From: Leisingera aquimarina DSM 24565
Lineage (GTDB): Bacteria > Pseudomonadota > Alphaproteobacteria > Rhodobacterales > Rhodobacteraceae
DNA length: 64,000 bases
Assembly: GCF_000473165.1 (NCBI RefSeq)
Contig: NZ_KI421504.1
Span: 3,981,070-4,045,069, forward strand
Reading direction: 5' to 3'
Below are positions 54,076 to 62,465 of this stretch, piece after piece; the first letter of the stretch is position 1, and each line of letters starts with the position of its first letter. Position numbers and translations under genes: made by a program. A model generated the notes under the pieces. It was not told where the DNA came from, did not search any database, and was given only the letters and a program-made list of their open reading frames with translations.

Positions 54076-56703
54076 ATGCCAGTAGTCGTTGTCGAATCCC
54101 CGGCCAAAGCAAAGACAATCAACAAATATCTTGGCTCCAACTATACGGTTCTGGCGTCCTACGGGCATGTGCGCGACCTGCCGGCCAAGGATGGTTCGGT
54201 CGATACCGAAGCTGATTTCGGCATGACCTGGGAGGTCGGCAATGATTCCCGCAAGCACGTCAAGGCAATCGCCGACGCGCTGAAAGAGGACAATGCGCTG
54301 ATTCTCGCCACCGACCCTGACCGCGAGGGAGAGGCGATCAGCTGGCATTTGCAGGAGGCGCTGACCAAACGGCGTTCGATCAAGAAAGACACCGCGGTCA
54401 GCCGGGTGACCTTCAACGCGATCACCAAGGAAGCGGTGACCGAGGCGATGCAGAACCCGCGCGAAGTCGACATGCCGCTGGTCGAGGCCTATCTGGCCCG
54501 CCGCGCGCTGGACTATCTGGTGGGCTTCAACCTGTCGCCGGTTCTGTGGCGCAAGCTGCCGGGCGCGCGGTCCGCGGGCCGGGTGCAATCCGTTTGCCTG
54601 CGTTTGATCGTCGAGCGCGAGATGGAGATCGAAGCCTTCAACGCGCAGGAATACTGGTCGGTACGGGCCCAGATGGCGACCCCGCGCGGCCAGGAGTTCG
54701 AAGCCCGCCTGACGGTGCTGGGCGGCGACAAGCTGGACAAATACAGCCTGAAGACTTCCACCGCTGCCGAACTCGCAGTGCAGGCCGTGGCCTCGCGCCA
54801 GCTGTCGGTGCTGTCGGTCGAAGCAAAACCCGCTTCCCGCAACCCCTCTGCCCCGTTCATGACCTCAACCCTGCAGCAGGAAGCCAGCCGCAAGTTCGGC
54901 ATGGGTGCGCGCCAGACCATGAATGCCGCGCAGCGCCTGTATGAGGCGGGCCACATCACCTATATGCGGACCGACGGCATCGACATGGCGCCCGAGGCGG
55001 TGCAGGCCGCCCGTGCCGAGATCGAAACCCGCTACGGCGCTGAATATGTGCCCTCCTCGCCGCGGATCTATAAAAACAAGGCGAAGAACGCCCAGGAAGC
55101 GCACGAATGTATCCGTCCCACGGATATGAGCCGCGACGCGGCCAGCCTGAAGGTGACGGATGATGATCAGCGCAAGCTCTATGACCTGATCTGGAAGCGC
55201 ACGCTGTCGTGCCAGATGGAAGGTGCCCGGCTGGAGCGCACCACCGTCGATATCGGCTCGGATGACAAACAGGTGGTGCTGCGCGCCACCGGCCAGGTGA
55301 TGCTGTTTGACGGCTTCATGCGCGTCTACGAGGAAGGCCGCGATGATGTCGCCGACGAAGACGACAAGCGCCTGCCGCAGATCATGCAGGGCGAAGCGCT
55401 GAAGTTTGCATCCTCGCTGGCCGCGCAGGCTGACAAGGCCGGCAAAGAGGCGTCCGTGCTCTCTGATGACGGCGCTGTGCTGGCGCTGCAACACCACACC
55501 CAGCCGCCGCCGCGTTACACCGAAGCAACCTTGGTCAAGCGGATGGAAGAGCTTGGCATCGGCCGCCCCTCGACCTATGCGTCCGTGATCACCACGATCC
55601 AGGACCGCGAGTATGTCCGCAAGGACAAGAACCGCCTGTTCCCCGAGGACAAGGGCCGGATCGTCACCATCTTCCTGCTGAATTTCTTCCGCAAATACGT
55701 CGGCTATGAATTCACCGCCAACCTGGAAGAAGAGCTGGATGACGTCAGCGCCGGAAACGGCGACTACAAGGAATTGCTGGGCAAGTTCTGGCGCGATTTC
55801 TCGGCGGCCATTTCGGAAACCTCCGAGCTACGTATCACCGAAGTGCTGGATGTGCTGGACGCGGCACTTGCACCGCAGCTCTATCCGCCGCGCGAAGACG
55901 GCACCGACCCGCGCGTCTGCCCCAAATGCGGGGCGGGCCAGCTGCATCTGAAAACCTCACGAACCGGCGGTTTTGTCGGCTGCGGCAATTACCCGGAATG
56001 CACCTACACCCGCCCCATTGCCGGCGAAGGCGCTGATGGCGACGAGCGGCTGCTGGGCATGGACGGCGAAGATGAAATCCACCTGAAGGCCGGCCGCTTT
56101 GGGCCCTATGTGCAGCGCGGCGAAGCAACGCCCGAGATCAAGAAGCCGCCGCGCGCCAGCCTGCCCAAGGGCTGGAGCAAGGACGATATGGACTTGGCAA
56201 AGGCGCTGACCCTGCTCAGCCTGCCGCGCCAGATCGGCGATCATCCCGAAGGCGGTGTGATTTCTTCGAACTTCGGCCGCTTCGGCCCCTATTTGATGCA
56301 CCAGCTGCCGGAAGAGGAAAAACCGGTTTACGCCAACCTCAAGGACCCCAACGACGTCTTTGAAATCGGCATGAACCGGGCGGTAGAACTGTTGGCAGAA
56401 AAGCGCGCCAACCCGGGCCGACGCGGCAGCCGGGCTGCGGCCAAACCGTTGAAGGAGCTGGGCGAGCACCCCGACAGCGGCGGCGCCATCAACATCATGG
56501 ATGGCCGTTACGGGCCGTATGTCAAATGGGAAAAGGTCAACGCCACCCTGCCCAAGGACGTGGAGCCCAAGGACGTGACCATGGAGATGGCGATGGAGCT
56601 GATTGCGGAAAAATCCGCAAAAGGCGGCAAGAAAAAAACCGCGGCCAAAAAGCCCGCAGCCAAGAAAAAGGCAGCCGCCAAAAAGGCAGCCGCCAAAGAC
56701 TGA
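54076..56703 (+). CDS. topA: DNA topoisomerase I
   Basis: This type IA topoisomerase relaxes negative supercoils. The 875-residue protein has a Toprim domain (VVESPAKAKTINKYLG, DPDREGEAISWH at 80-91), SAGRVQSVCLRLIVERE, and the active-site Tyr296 with Arg298 in YMRTDGIDM. A zinc-ribbon CPKCG...GFVGCGNYPEC (about 615-640) is followed by further C-terminal repeats (GRFGPYVQ, GRFGPYLM, GRYGPYVK) and a Lys/Ala tail (about 850-875) that may aid DNA binding. Composite repeat D begins 24 bp past the stop. Confidence 0.97.
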   Translation: MPVVVVESPAKAKTINKYLGSNYTVLASYGHVRDLPAKDGSVDTEADFGMTWEVGNDSRKHVKAIADALKEDNALILATDPDREGEAISWHLQEALTKRRSIKKDTAVSRVTFNAITKEAVTEAMQNPREVDMPLVEAYLARRALDYLVGFNLSPVLWRKLPGARSAGRVQSVCLRLIVEREMEIEAFNAQEYWSVRAQMATPRGQEFEARLTVLGGDKLDKYSLKTSTAAELAVQAVASRQLSVLSVEAKPASRNPSAPFMTSTLQQEASRKFGMGARQTMNAAQRLYEAGHITYMRTDGIDMAPEAVQAARAEIETRYGAEYVPSSPRIYKNKAKNAQEAHECIRPTDMSRDAASLKVTDDDQRKLYDLIWKRTLSCQMEGARLERTTVDIGSDDKQVVLRATGQVMLFDGFMRVYEEGRDDVADEDDKRLPQIMQGEALKFASSLAAQADKAGKEASVLSDDGAVLALQHHTQPPPRYTEATLVKRMEELGIGRPSTYASVITTIQDREYVRKDKNRLFPEDKGRIVTIFLLNFFRKYVGYEFTANLEEELDDVSAGNGDYKELLGKFWRDFSAAISETSELRITEVLDVLDAALAPQLYPPREDGTDPRVCPKCGAGQLHLKTSRTGGFVGCGNYPECTYTRPIAGEGADGDERLLGMDGEDEIHLKAGRFGPYVQRGEATPEIKKPPRASLPKGWSKDDMDLAKALTLLSLPRQIGDHPEGGVISSNFGRFGPYLMHQLPEEEKPVYANLKDPNDVFEIGMNRAVELLAEKRANPGRRGSRAAAKPLKELGEHPDSGGAINIMDGRYGPYVKWEKVNATLPKDVEPKDVTMEMAMELIAEKSAKGGKKKTAAKKPAAKKKAAAKKAAAKD

Positions 56704-56727
56704 CTCCCAGCGGCATGGATCTAGGCG

Positions 56728-57045
56728 GGGCGCTCCCGCCGGTTCCAGGCGCATTGACATGCGCCCTTACCGTTGGGCCCGGCGCCGCTAACGCGGCGTG
56801 AACCATGTCCTGCGCGCTTCCTTCTCTGTTCTGCAGCGGGTCAAGGGCGGCTCTGCCGCTGCGTCAGCGGCTTGCCCTTGACGCGGCGCAGAACAGTTTC
56901 ACTCTCGCGAATGCCCAATAAGTGCATAGCTGCCCTTATTGGGCTTCTCAGCAAGACTTTCTTTTGCGCCGTAGAGCGGCGCCACGCCCAAGGCTGATGG
57001 AGCATTTGCCAGAGGCAAATGCTCCGGGAAGGCGCGGGAGCCTCC
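56728..57045. repeat. Composite intergenic repeat D with central cruciform
   Basis: This fills most of the 444-bp gap before scoA. The plus half has CTCCCGCC (56733-56740), hairpin GGCGCAT/ATGCGCC (56748-56765), CGTTGGGC (56771-56778) and CGCCGC/GCGGCG (56783-56798). The center has a two-part stem: GTTCTGC (56828) with GCAGAAC (56888), and inside it GTCAAGGGC (56840) with GCCCTTGAC (56874). Next is GCCCAATAAG (56913) with CTTATTGGGC (56935). The minus half has GCGCCG/CGGCGC (56966-56982), GCCCAAG (56986-56992), a 12-bp hairpin (56999-57025, loop AGA) and GCGGGAG (57034-57040). Confidence 0.8.
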
Positions 57046-57147
57046 CCCTCTCTGTTCTCCGTAGAAATACGTGCCCGTCTCCGTATTCATTGACTCTGCT
57101 CCAGCCGGCAGCCAGAAATCCCGCAACCGGCATACTGGGAGAACTCC

Positions 57148-57870
57148 ATGAAGAAGGTATATTCCAACGCTGCTGAAGCGCTCGACGGGCTGCTTCACGA
57201 CGGCATGTTCATCGCTGCGGGCGGTTTCGGCCTCTGCGGCATCCCCGAGCTGCTGCTGCAGGCGATCAAGGACGCAGGCACCAAGGATCTGACTTTTGCC
57301 TCCAACAACGCCGGCGTCGATGATTTCGGCATTGGCATCCTGCTGCAGACCCGGCAGGTGAAAAAGATGATCTCGTCTTATGTGGGCGAAAACGCGGAGT
57401 TCATGCGCCAATACCTGAGCGGTGAGCTGGAGCTGGAATTCAACCCGCAAGGCACTCTGGCTGAACGCCTGCGCGCGGGCGGCGCAGGCATCCCCGGTTT
57501 CTTCACCAAGACCGGTGTTGGCACCGTGATCGCTGAAGGTAAATTCGAAAAACAGTTCCCTACCGGCCCCGACGGCGCCATGGAGGACTACATCATGGAG
57601 GAAGGCATCTTTGCCGACCTCGCCATCGTCAAGGCCTGGAAAGCGGACGAGACCGGTAACCTGGTGTTCCGCAAGACCGCCCGCAACTTCAACGCCCCTG
57701 CCGCCACCTGCGGCAAAACCTGCGTGGTTGAGGTTGAGGAAATCGTGCCCACCGGCTCTCTGGATCCGGATTCGATCCACCTGCCCGGCATCTATGTGCA
57801 CCGCATCATCCAAGGCGATCACGAGAAACGCATCGAACAGCGCACCGTGCGCAAGCGGGAGGAAGCATAA
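57148..57870 (+). CDS. scoA: 3-oxoacid CoA-transferase subunit A
   Basis: This is subunit A of succinyl-CoA:3-ketoacid CoA-transferase, which moves CoA from succinyl-CoA to acetoacetate in ketone-body or polyhydroxybutyrate use. The 240-residue protein has [20 protein letters not shown] and [16 protein letters not shown], with [27 protein letters not shown] 57148 follows GGGAGAAC. The stop overlaps the scoB start by one base (TAATG), so the two subunits are translated together. Confidence 0.96.
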   Translation: MKKVYSNAAEALDGLLHDGMFIAAGGFGLCGIPELLLQAIKDAGTKDLTFASNNAGVDDFGIGILLQTRQVKKMISSYVGENAEFMRQYLSGELELEFNPQGTLAERLRAGGAGIPGFFTKTGVGTVIAEGKFEKQFPTGPDGAMEDYIMEEGIFADLAIVKAWKADETGNLVFRKTARNFNAPAATCGKTCVVEVEEIVPTGSLDPDSIHLPGIYVHRIIQGDHEKRIEQRTVRKREEA

Positions 57871-58499
57871 TGCCCTGGGACCGTAATCAAATGGCAGCAC
57901 GCGCCGCGCAGGAGCTGCAGGACGGCTGGTATGTGAACCTCGGCATCGGCATCCCGACCCTGGTCTCCAACTACATCCCCGAAGGTGTGGAAGTGACCCT
58001 GCAATCGGAAAACGGCATGCTGGGCATGGGCCCTTTCCCCTTTGAGGGTGAGGAGGATGCCGACCTGATCAACGCCGGCAAGCAGACCATCACCGAGCTG
58101 CCGCAGACCGCCTATTTCGACTCGGCGCAGTCGTTCGCGATGATCCGCGGCGGCAAGATCGCGATGGCGATTCTAGGTGCGATGGAAGTGGCCGAGAACG
58201 GCGACCTGGCCAACTGGATGATCCCCGGCAAGCTGGTCAAGGGCATGGGCGGCGCCATGGATCTGGTGGCAGGCGTCGGCCGCGTGGTTGTGGTGATGGA
58301 CCACACCAACAAGCATGGCGACAGCAAGGTGCTGAAGGACTGCACCCTGCCGTTGACCGGCAAGGGCGTGGTGGATCGGATCATCACCAATCTGGGGGTT
58401 CTGGACGTCGTGGATGGCGGCCTGAAGATCGTTGAGTTGGCGGATGGTGTCAGCGAAGACGATATCCGCAGCGCGACCCAGGCCACCCTGGTGGACTGA
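57870..58499 (+). CDS. scoB: 3-oxoacid CoA-transferase subunit B
   Basis: Subunit B carries the catalytic glutamate, Glu47 in [12 protein letters not shown], that forms the glutamyl-CoA intermediate. The 209-residue length is standard, and [20 protein letters not shown] and [20 protein letters not shown] are conserved blocks. A strong terminator follows. Confidence 0.96.
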   Translation: MPWDRNQMAARAAQELQDGWYVNLGIGIPTLVSNYIPEGVEVTLQSENGMLGMGPFPFEGEEDADLINAGKQTITELPQTAYFDSAQSFAMIRGGKIAMAILGAMEVAENGDLANWMIPGKLVKGMGGAMDLVAGVGRVVVVMDHTNKHGDSKVLKDCTLPLTGKGVVDRIITNLGVLDVVDGGLKIVELADGVSEDDIRSATQATLVD

Positions 58500-58525
58500 T
58501 CCCGGATTAGACCTGATAATCAGGG

Positions 58526-58553
58526 CCCGCCGGTTTCCGGCGGGTCTTTTCTT
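58526..58553 (+). terminator. Rho-independent terminator of scoAB
   Basis: CCCGCCGG (58526-58533) pairs with CCGGCGGG (58537-58544), followed by TCTTTTCTTT, 26 bp past the scoB stop. Confidence 0.92.
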
Positions 58554-58571
58554 TGCAAATCCGGTTGGCAG

Positions 58572-59042
58572 TCAAACCCCGGCAGCAGGCCCAGGCCGTG
58601 CGCGCGGACGCTGCGTGTGCCAGATAGCGCCTTCGGGCGGGTTGACGATTTCATACATGTAGACACGCTTATCGTACCAATTGACGATCTTCTCCTGGCC
58701 GTCTTCGAACACCACCACGCAATAACTGCCCATGGCCGGATCACAGCTGTCGCGGCCAAGCAGGGTAACGGTGACCGGATCCACCAAATGCCGGTTGAAC
58801 AGTACAATCGCCTTGGTCTGCTTACCCGAAACATACAAAGCGCCAGCAAACAGGCCTGCGGCCAGCAGCACAAAACCCAGGCCCGAGAAATTCCGGAACG
58901 GGTTGACCTTTGCAAGTCCCGGAGCAAAGGCGACAAACACCATCCGCCCGAATATCCCGGCAAAAGCAATCAGGCCGAGCATTGCAAGTGTGCTGGTGGC
59001 CTCTTGTGAACCCGCGGCAAGAGCCGCCGGATCAATTCCCAA
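58572..59042 (-). CDS. Two-helix membrane protein of unknown function
   Basis: The protein is placed from TTG 59042, with AGGA seven bases upstream, giving 156 residues; no ATG fits, and TTG 59048 or an extended frame to 59135 are alternatives. Two hydrophobic helices (about 16-38 and 50-67) are followed by a beta-rich soluble part with RDSCDPAMGSYCVVVFEDGQEKIVNWYDKRVYMYEI and a Pro/Arg tail. I do not recognise the family. It is divergent from the TetR gene. Confidence 0.6.
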   Translation of the reverse strand: MGIDPAALAAGSQEATSTLAMLGLIAFAGIFGRMVFVAFAPGLAKVNPFRNFSGLGFVLLAAGLFAGALYVSGKQTKAIVLFNRHLVDPVTVTLLGRDSCDPAMGSYCVVVFEDGQEKIVNWYDKRVYMYEIVNPPEGAIWHTQRPRARPGPAAGV

Positions 59043-59286
59043 ATCCAATTCCTGTCTCCAATCTCTCAAAGCCAAATGAAGCGGCTTAATCCTGTCAATT
59101 CCTGCACCATAGCGGCAGCGGCAGGAATAGGACAAAAACTTTGCAGAAAACGCACCATTTCAAGACATTGCGGACAGGCGGCTGGCAGAACTCCGGTTAT
59201 GCCCTGCTTTCGCTTGTCAAACTGATTTGAGTTGCCTGCCCCATCCTCCGCCAATATGAACAGACCGGTACACACAGAGATGGATT

Positions 59287-59856
59287 ATGCGCCCGAACAA
59301 ACGAGACGAATTGGTCAGCAAAGCCCTGGACGTGTTTTACCGCAGCGGTTTTCACGCGACGGGAATGGACACGCTGGTCAAGGAAACCGGCGTCTCAAAG
59401 ACCTCCATGTACAAGCATTTTCGCACCAAGGATGACCTGATCATTGCTGTGCTGCAGCTGCGCGACGAGAACTTCCGCAACTGGCTCTTTGGCCGTATGG
59501 AGGACCTGTCGAACACACCGGCGGGACAGTTGATCGGTGTTTTCACCGCTCTAGGAGAGTGGTTCGCCAAGCCCGAGTTTGCCGGCTGCATGTTTGTAAA
59601 GGCCAGCTCCGAATTTCAAAACCATGCCCATCCGGTGTACCGGCAGTCCAGCGCACACAAACAGATGCTGCTGGACCATTTCACAGCGCTGGCCCAATCA
59701 GCCGGGGTGCCTGATCCGGCGGCATTGGCCCGGCAGCTTTTGATGCTGAAGGAAGGTGCCATTGTCCTGGCCGCGATGTCAGTCACCCCTGACCCGGCGG
59801 GCGACGCGCTGCAAACCGCCCAGATGCTGTTGCAGCCTTATCTGAAAGACAGCTGA
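59287..59856 (+). CDS. TetR/AcrR family regulator
   Basis: This 189-residue regulator has an N-terminal HTH (about 5-55, ATGMDTLVKETGVSKTSMYKHFRTKDDLI) followed by a helical ligand-binding domain with AGCMFVKASSEFQNHAHPVY. It has the compact form of TetR proteins that control nearby efflux or reductase genes. Its likely target is the divergent membrane protein or itself. The stop lies 7 bp from the convergent lytic transglycosylase stop. Confidence 0.93.
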   Translation: MRPNKRDELVSKALDVFYRSGFHATGMDTLVKETGVSKTSMYKHFRTKDDLIIAVLQLRDENFRNWLFGRMEDLSNTPAGQLIGVFTALGEWFAKPEFAGCMFVKASSEFQNHAHPVYRQSSAHKQMLLDHFTALAQSAGVPDPAALARQLLMLKEGAIVLAAMSVTPDPAGDALQTAQMLLQPYLKDS

Positions 59857-59863
59857 CCGCGCC

Positions 59864-60673
59864 TTACTTGCCCAACCTGAAAACGCATCCGTCGGACAAA
59901 AACTGCGGCGGTGTCATGCACAGGCCGCGCGCCACCTGATAGGCGGCCAGTACCTTGGGCACGTAGTCGCGTGTCTCGGCAAAGGGCGGCACCCCTTGAT
60001 GCGAGCGCACAGCCCCTTCGCCGGCATTATAGCCTGCCAGGACCAAAATCGGATCGCCGCCGAATTCCCCCATCAGCCAGTCGAGATACTGAATACCGCC
60101 AGCAATGTTCTGCCGCGCCTCCAGCGCGTCACTCACCCCAAAACGTTTGGCAGTATCGGGCATCAGCTGCATCAGCCCCTGCGCCCCGACAGAGCTGACC
60201 GCATCGGACTTGCCGGCGGATTCGACAGCGATCACTGCCAGGACCAAGGCCGGCGACACCTCGGTGCCCAGGCTTTCGGTCAGGATCTGCACACCGCGTT
60301 CCTGCACAATATCCTGCATCAGTTGCAGCCGCGGGGCCGCCAGGCCTTTGGCTCCGCTCAAGGCCTGCAGGGCGTCATCCAGACGCCCCGGCCCCGATCC
60401 CTCTATTCCAAAGGCAACCTTATCCCAGAACCAGCCATAACGGCCGGCCGGCTTTGCACCGCTGTCTGCGGCAGTCTCCGCAGCGAGCGCCATGGGGGCT
60501 GGCTCAGGTTCCGGCTCAATCTGTATTGTAATGCGCTTGCCTGTGCCCGGCGCCGGCGGCTTGATGCGTTTTGCCTCGAACTGCGGAAAAGGCCGGGGCT
60601 GCACCTCCTGCGCCACTGCAACCAGTGGCATGGCACAGGCTGCCAGTGCCAATACAGCGTTCCCGAATGACAT
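59864..60673 (-). CDS. Lytic transglycosylase, SLT family
   Basis: This secreted 269-residue protein has a signal peptide (cleavage near Ala21) and a Pro-rich linker. The SLT domain (about 130-250) has VIAVESAGKSDAVSSVGAQGLMQLMPDTAKRFGV, in which the Glu of ESAG is the catalytic residue, and LVLAGYNAGEGAV. It cuts peptidoglycan glycan strands to anhydromuropeptides. Its place next to the tad/flp genes suggests it may open the wall for the pilus, though this is inference. Confidence 0.92.
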   Translation of the reverse strand: MSFGNAVLALAACAMPLVAVAQEVQPRPFPQFEAKRIKPPAPGTGKRITIQIEPEPEPAPMALAAETAADSGAKPAGRYGWFWDKVAFGIEGSGPGRLDDALQALSGAKGLAAPRLQLMQDIVQERGVQILTESLGTEVSPALVLAVIAVESAGKSDAVSSVGAQGLMQLMPDTAKRFGVSDALEARQNIAGGIQYLDWLMGEFGGDPILVLAGYNAGEGAVRSHQGVPPFAETRDYVPKVLAAYQVARGLCMTPPQFLSDGCVFRLGK

Positions 60674-60856
60674 TGCCCTGCCTGCCTGTGGTTCCAGTTC
60701 GTTCCAATCTGTGAAAATTAACGCCAGAAGGCCAGTATTCCTGCCCCGGAATCTGGCGCAACCGCCTTATTTGCCCCGGACTGGCGCTGAAATATCACGG
60801 AGCACGTTGCGGTAATAAAAAATTAACACCGCAAAAACAACGAGATATGAAAGTTA
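60674..60856. other. Divergent intergenic region before the flp cluster
   Basis: No gene is supported. It is AT-rich and holds two TTAAC half-sites (about 60718 and 60822), too far apart to be one classical CtrA box. The promoter of the lytic transglycosylase gene must lie at the left end. Confidence 0.45.
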
Positions 60857-61028
60857 TTGCCGAAAAGTAAAAATTGGGCGGCTAATTCCGGATTTCAGCC
60901 CAAATCCTGCCACGCTGCACTGGCTATATGTATTCATCCAAGCCGGACAGTGGTCGAGCAGGTGAGAGAGCAGACCCTGGCGAGATGGCGGGATTACACA
61001 TTCAGAGATCCTTTGGAGGGACCGAACC

Positions 61029-61220
61029 ATGATCAAGTTTTTCAAAAGCTTTCGCAAAGACTTCCGCAAAGACGAATCCGGCGCCGTGACCGTTGACTGG
61101 GTTGTGCTGACCGCCGCTGTCGCCGCACTGGGCGGCGTGGTCTACACCGCCGTTCAGGATGGCGCGTCCACCTTGTCGAGCGACACCGGTTCCTACCTGA
61201 AAGGCAAGAAGCCGACCTGA
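61029..61220 (+). CDS. flp: Flp/Fap-type pilin 1
   Basis: This 63-residue prepilin has a basic leader (MIKFFKSFRKDFRKDESG) with expected cleavage after Gly18 and a 20-residue hydrophobic stretch. The usual Flp signature G/XXXXEY reads here as G/AVTVDW, with Asp23 at +5 and Trp24 at +6. The tail GASTLSSDTGSYLKGKKPT is short and basic. It should form the Tad pilus after processing. GGAGGGA precedes the ATG. A near-identical copy is 585 bp downstream. Confidence 0.93.
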   Translation: MIKFFKSFRKDFRKDESGAVTVDWVVLTAAVAALGGVVYTAVQDGASTLSSDTGSYLKGKKPT

Positions 61221-61264
61221 TCGCAGGCGGCGGCATCGAAGCCGCATCGTGACACCGCAGTTCG

Positions 61265-61292
61265 GGCCGCTCTCTTCGGAGGGCGGCCTATT
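61265..61292 (+). terminator. Terminator after flp1
   Basis: GGCCGC (61265-61270) pairs with GCGGCC (61283-61288), followed by TATTTC, 45 bp past the stop. The same structure follows flp2, with a G-U pair (GGTCGC with GCGGCC). Confidence 0.75.
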
Positions 61293-61293
61293 T

Positions 61294-61440
61294 CGTTTCC
61301 GGTCCCTTGCGGGAAAGCCCGGACCTGCGTCTTCAACCGGCTGGAACTTTGGAAGTCCAGGCACGCGGGAAGATCAGCCAAACCCGCAATGTTTCTTCCG
61401 CATAGCCGCAGCAGACGCCCTGCCTGACGCATGCAGCTTC
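61294..61440. other. Spacer between the two flp repeat units
   Basis: About 147 bp of non-repeated sequence between the direct repeats. I see no gene or clear signal; it is GC-rich and includes CAGCAGACGCCCTGCC. Confidence 0.4.
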
Positions 61441-61613
61441 TTGCCAAAAAGTTAAAATTGGGCAGCCAATTCCGAATTCTCGCCCCAATCCTGCCATGCT
61501 CCGCTGGCTATATGTACTTACCCAAGCCGGTCAGTGGTCCAGCAGGTGAGAGAGCAGACCCTGACGCAACGGAAAGACAACACCTATTCATAGATCCTTT
61601 GGAGGGACCAGCC

Positions 61614-61805
61614 ATGATCAAATTCTTCACCAAATTCCGCAAGGACTTCCGCAAAGACGAATCCGGCGCCGTGACCGTTGACTGGGTCGTGCTGACCGCA
61701 GCTGTCGCTGCACTGGGCGGCGTGGTCTACACAGCTGTTCAGGATGGCGCATCCACCTTGGCCAGTGACACCGGTTCCTACCTGAAAGGCAAGAAGCCGA
61801 CCTGA
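61614..61805 (+). CDS. flp: Flp/Fap-type pilin 2
   Basis: This 63-residue copy differs from pilin 1 at only three residues (Lys6 to Thr, Ser7 to Lys, Ser50 to Ala), so the cleavage site and G/AVTVDW signature are unchanged. ATG 61614 has GGAGGGA upstream. Having its own promoter region and terminator, it is transcribed separately from pilin 1 and could raise or tune pilin supply. Confidence 0.93.
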   Translation: MIKFFTKFRKDFRKDESGAVTVDWVVLTAAVAALGGVVYTAVQDGASTLASDTGSYLKGKKPT

Positions 61806-61849
61806 TCGCAGGCGGCGGCATTTAATCCGCACCGCGGCGCAGCAATTCG

Positions 61850-61877
61850 GGTCGCTCTCTACGGAGGGCGGCCTTAT
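61850..61877 (+). terminator. Terminator after flp2
   Basis: GGTCGC (61850-61855) pairs with GCGGCC (61868-61873) with one G-U pair, followed by TTATTTATT. Confidence 0.72.
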
Positions 61878-61879
61878 TT

Positions 61880-62149
61880 ATTCGGCACCTCTGCAATGAG
61901 GCCGATCCCCCGTAAAGTTTAGTGGCGAATTCAGCCGATTTTGATGAGCATAGGACGTAGGAAGCAAGACGAACTCTGTGCCGAAAAAGGCTTCCTTTCT
62001 GACCTCTCACATTAATAGGCTATTAGGCAAAAAACTCAGGATTACGCCCCATTAACGCCCCATTCATGAAGCTTAATGATACTAACACGGGATTGCTCTC
62101 AGCAGGCGATCCTATCCCTTGACCCCCTTTGGGCAGCGAGGTCCGCCAC
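61880..62149. other. Intergenic region before flp3
   Basis: No gene is supported. A short direct repeat, ATTACGCCCC then ATTAACGCCCC, lies at 62041-62061. The promoter of the third pilin and cpaB should be here, but no clear box is visible. Confidence 0.4.
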
Positions 62150-62326
62150 ATGAAGAAACTATGGTCATTCATTGCCAGCGACGACGGGGCGATAACCGTT
62201 GACTGGGTTATCCTGGCCGCCGCCGCAATCGGGCTTGCTGTTTTGATTGCCGGAATGACGCAAGACGGCGCGCTTGGACTGGCCCAGGGGCTGGCAGACT
62301 TTATGAGCAACTGGAACTTTGGCTGA
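62150..62326 (+). CDS. flp: Flp/Fap-type pilin 3, divergent
   Basis: This 58-residue prepilin starts at ATG 62150 (MKKLWSFIASDDG). Cleavage after the Gly of DDG would leave AITVDWVILAAAAIGLAVLIAGM, again with VDW instead of the classical EY. The tail GALGLAQGLADFMSNWNFG is unlike the other two, lacking the lysine end. It lies 139 bp upstream of cpaB. It may be a minor pilin or pseudopilin. Confidence 0.85.
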   Translation: MKKLWSFIASDDGAITVDWVILAAAAIGLAVLIAGMTQDGALGLAQGLADFMSNWNFG

Positions 62327-62465
62327 GGCTTGGCGGACACCACCAATTGCCGCCTGCCCCGCCGCAGGTCCGGCAAGCGGGCAGGCAATGCCGCCACAGT
62401 TCGAGTGATCCAGCAGCCGGTTCCGCCCCACGGGGCGCCGGCTGAAATCTATGAGAGGTAACACA

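Larger units (their letters stand above)
60857..61293 (+). repeat. Direct repeat unit 1 of the flp duplication
   Basis: About 437 bp match 61441-61879: a conserved upstream block starting TTGCCGAAAAGT, the CTGGCTATATGTA promoter-like segment, the GTGAGAGAGCAGACCCTG leader, the flp gene, and the terminator. The start of the gene lies 172 bp into this unit and 173 bp into the other. The whole transcription unit, not only the gene, was copied. Confidence 0.85.
61441..61879 (+). repeat. Direct repeat unit 2 of the flp duplication
   Basis: Second copy of the unit at 60857-61293, with scattered substitutions upstream and almost none in the coding part. Changes in the terminator arm keep the pairing. 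Confidence 0.85.

Noticed and set aside
57148-58499. Acetate or citrate CoA-transferase instead of SCOT
   Set aside because: The paired A/B layout with [12 protein letters not shown] and [11 protein letters not shown] fits 3-oxoacid CoA-transferase best, though other acceptors are possible.
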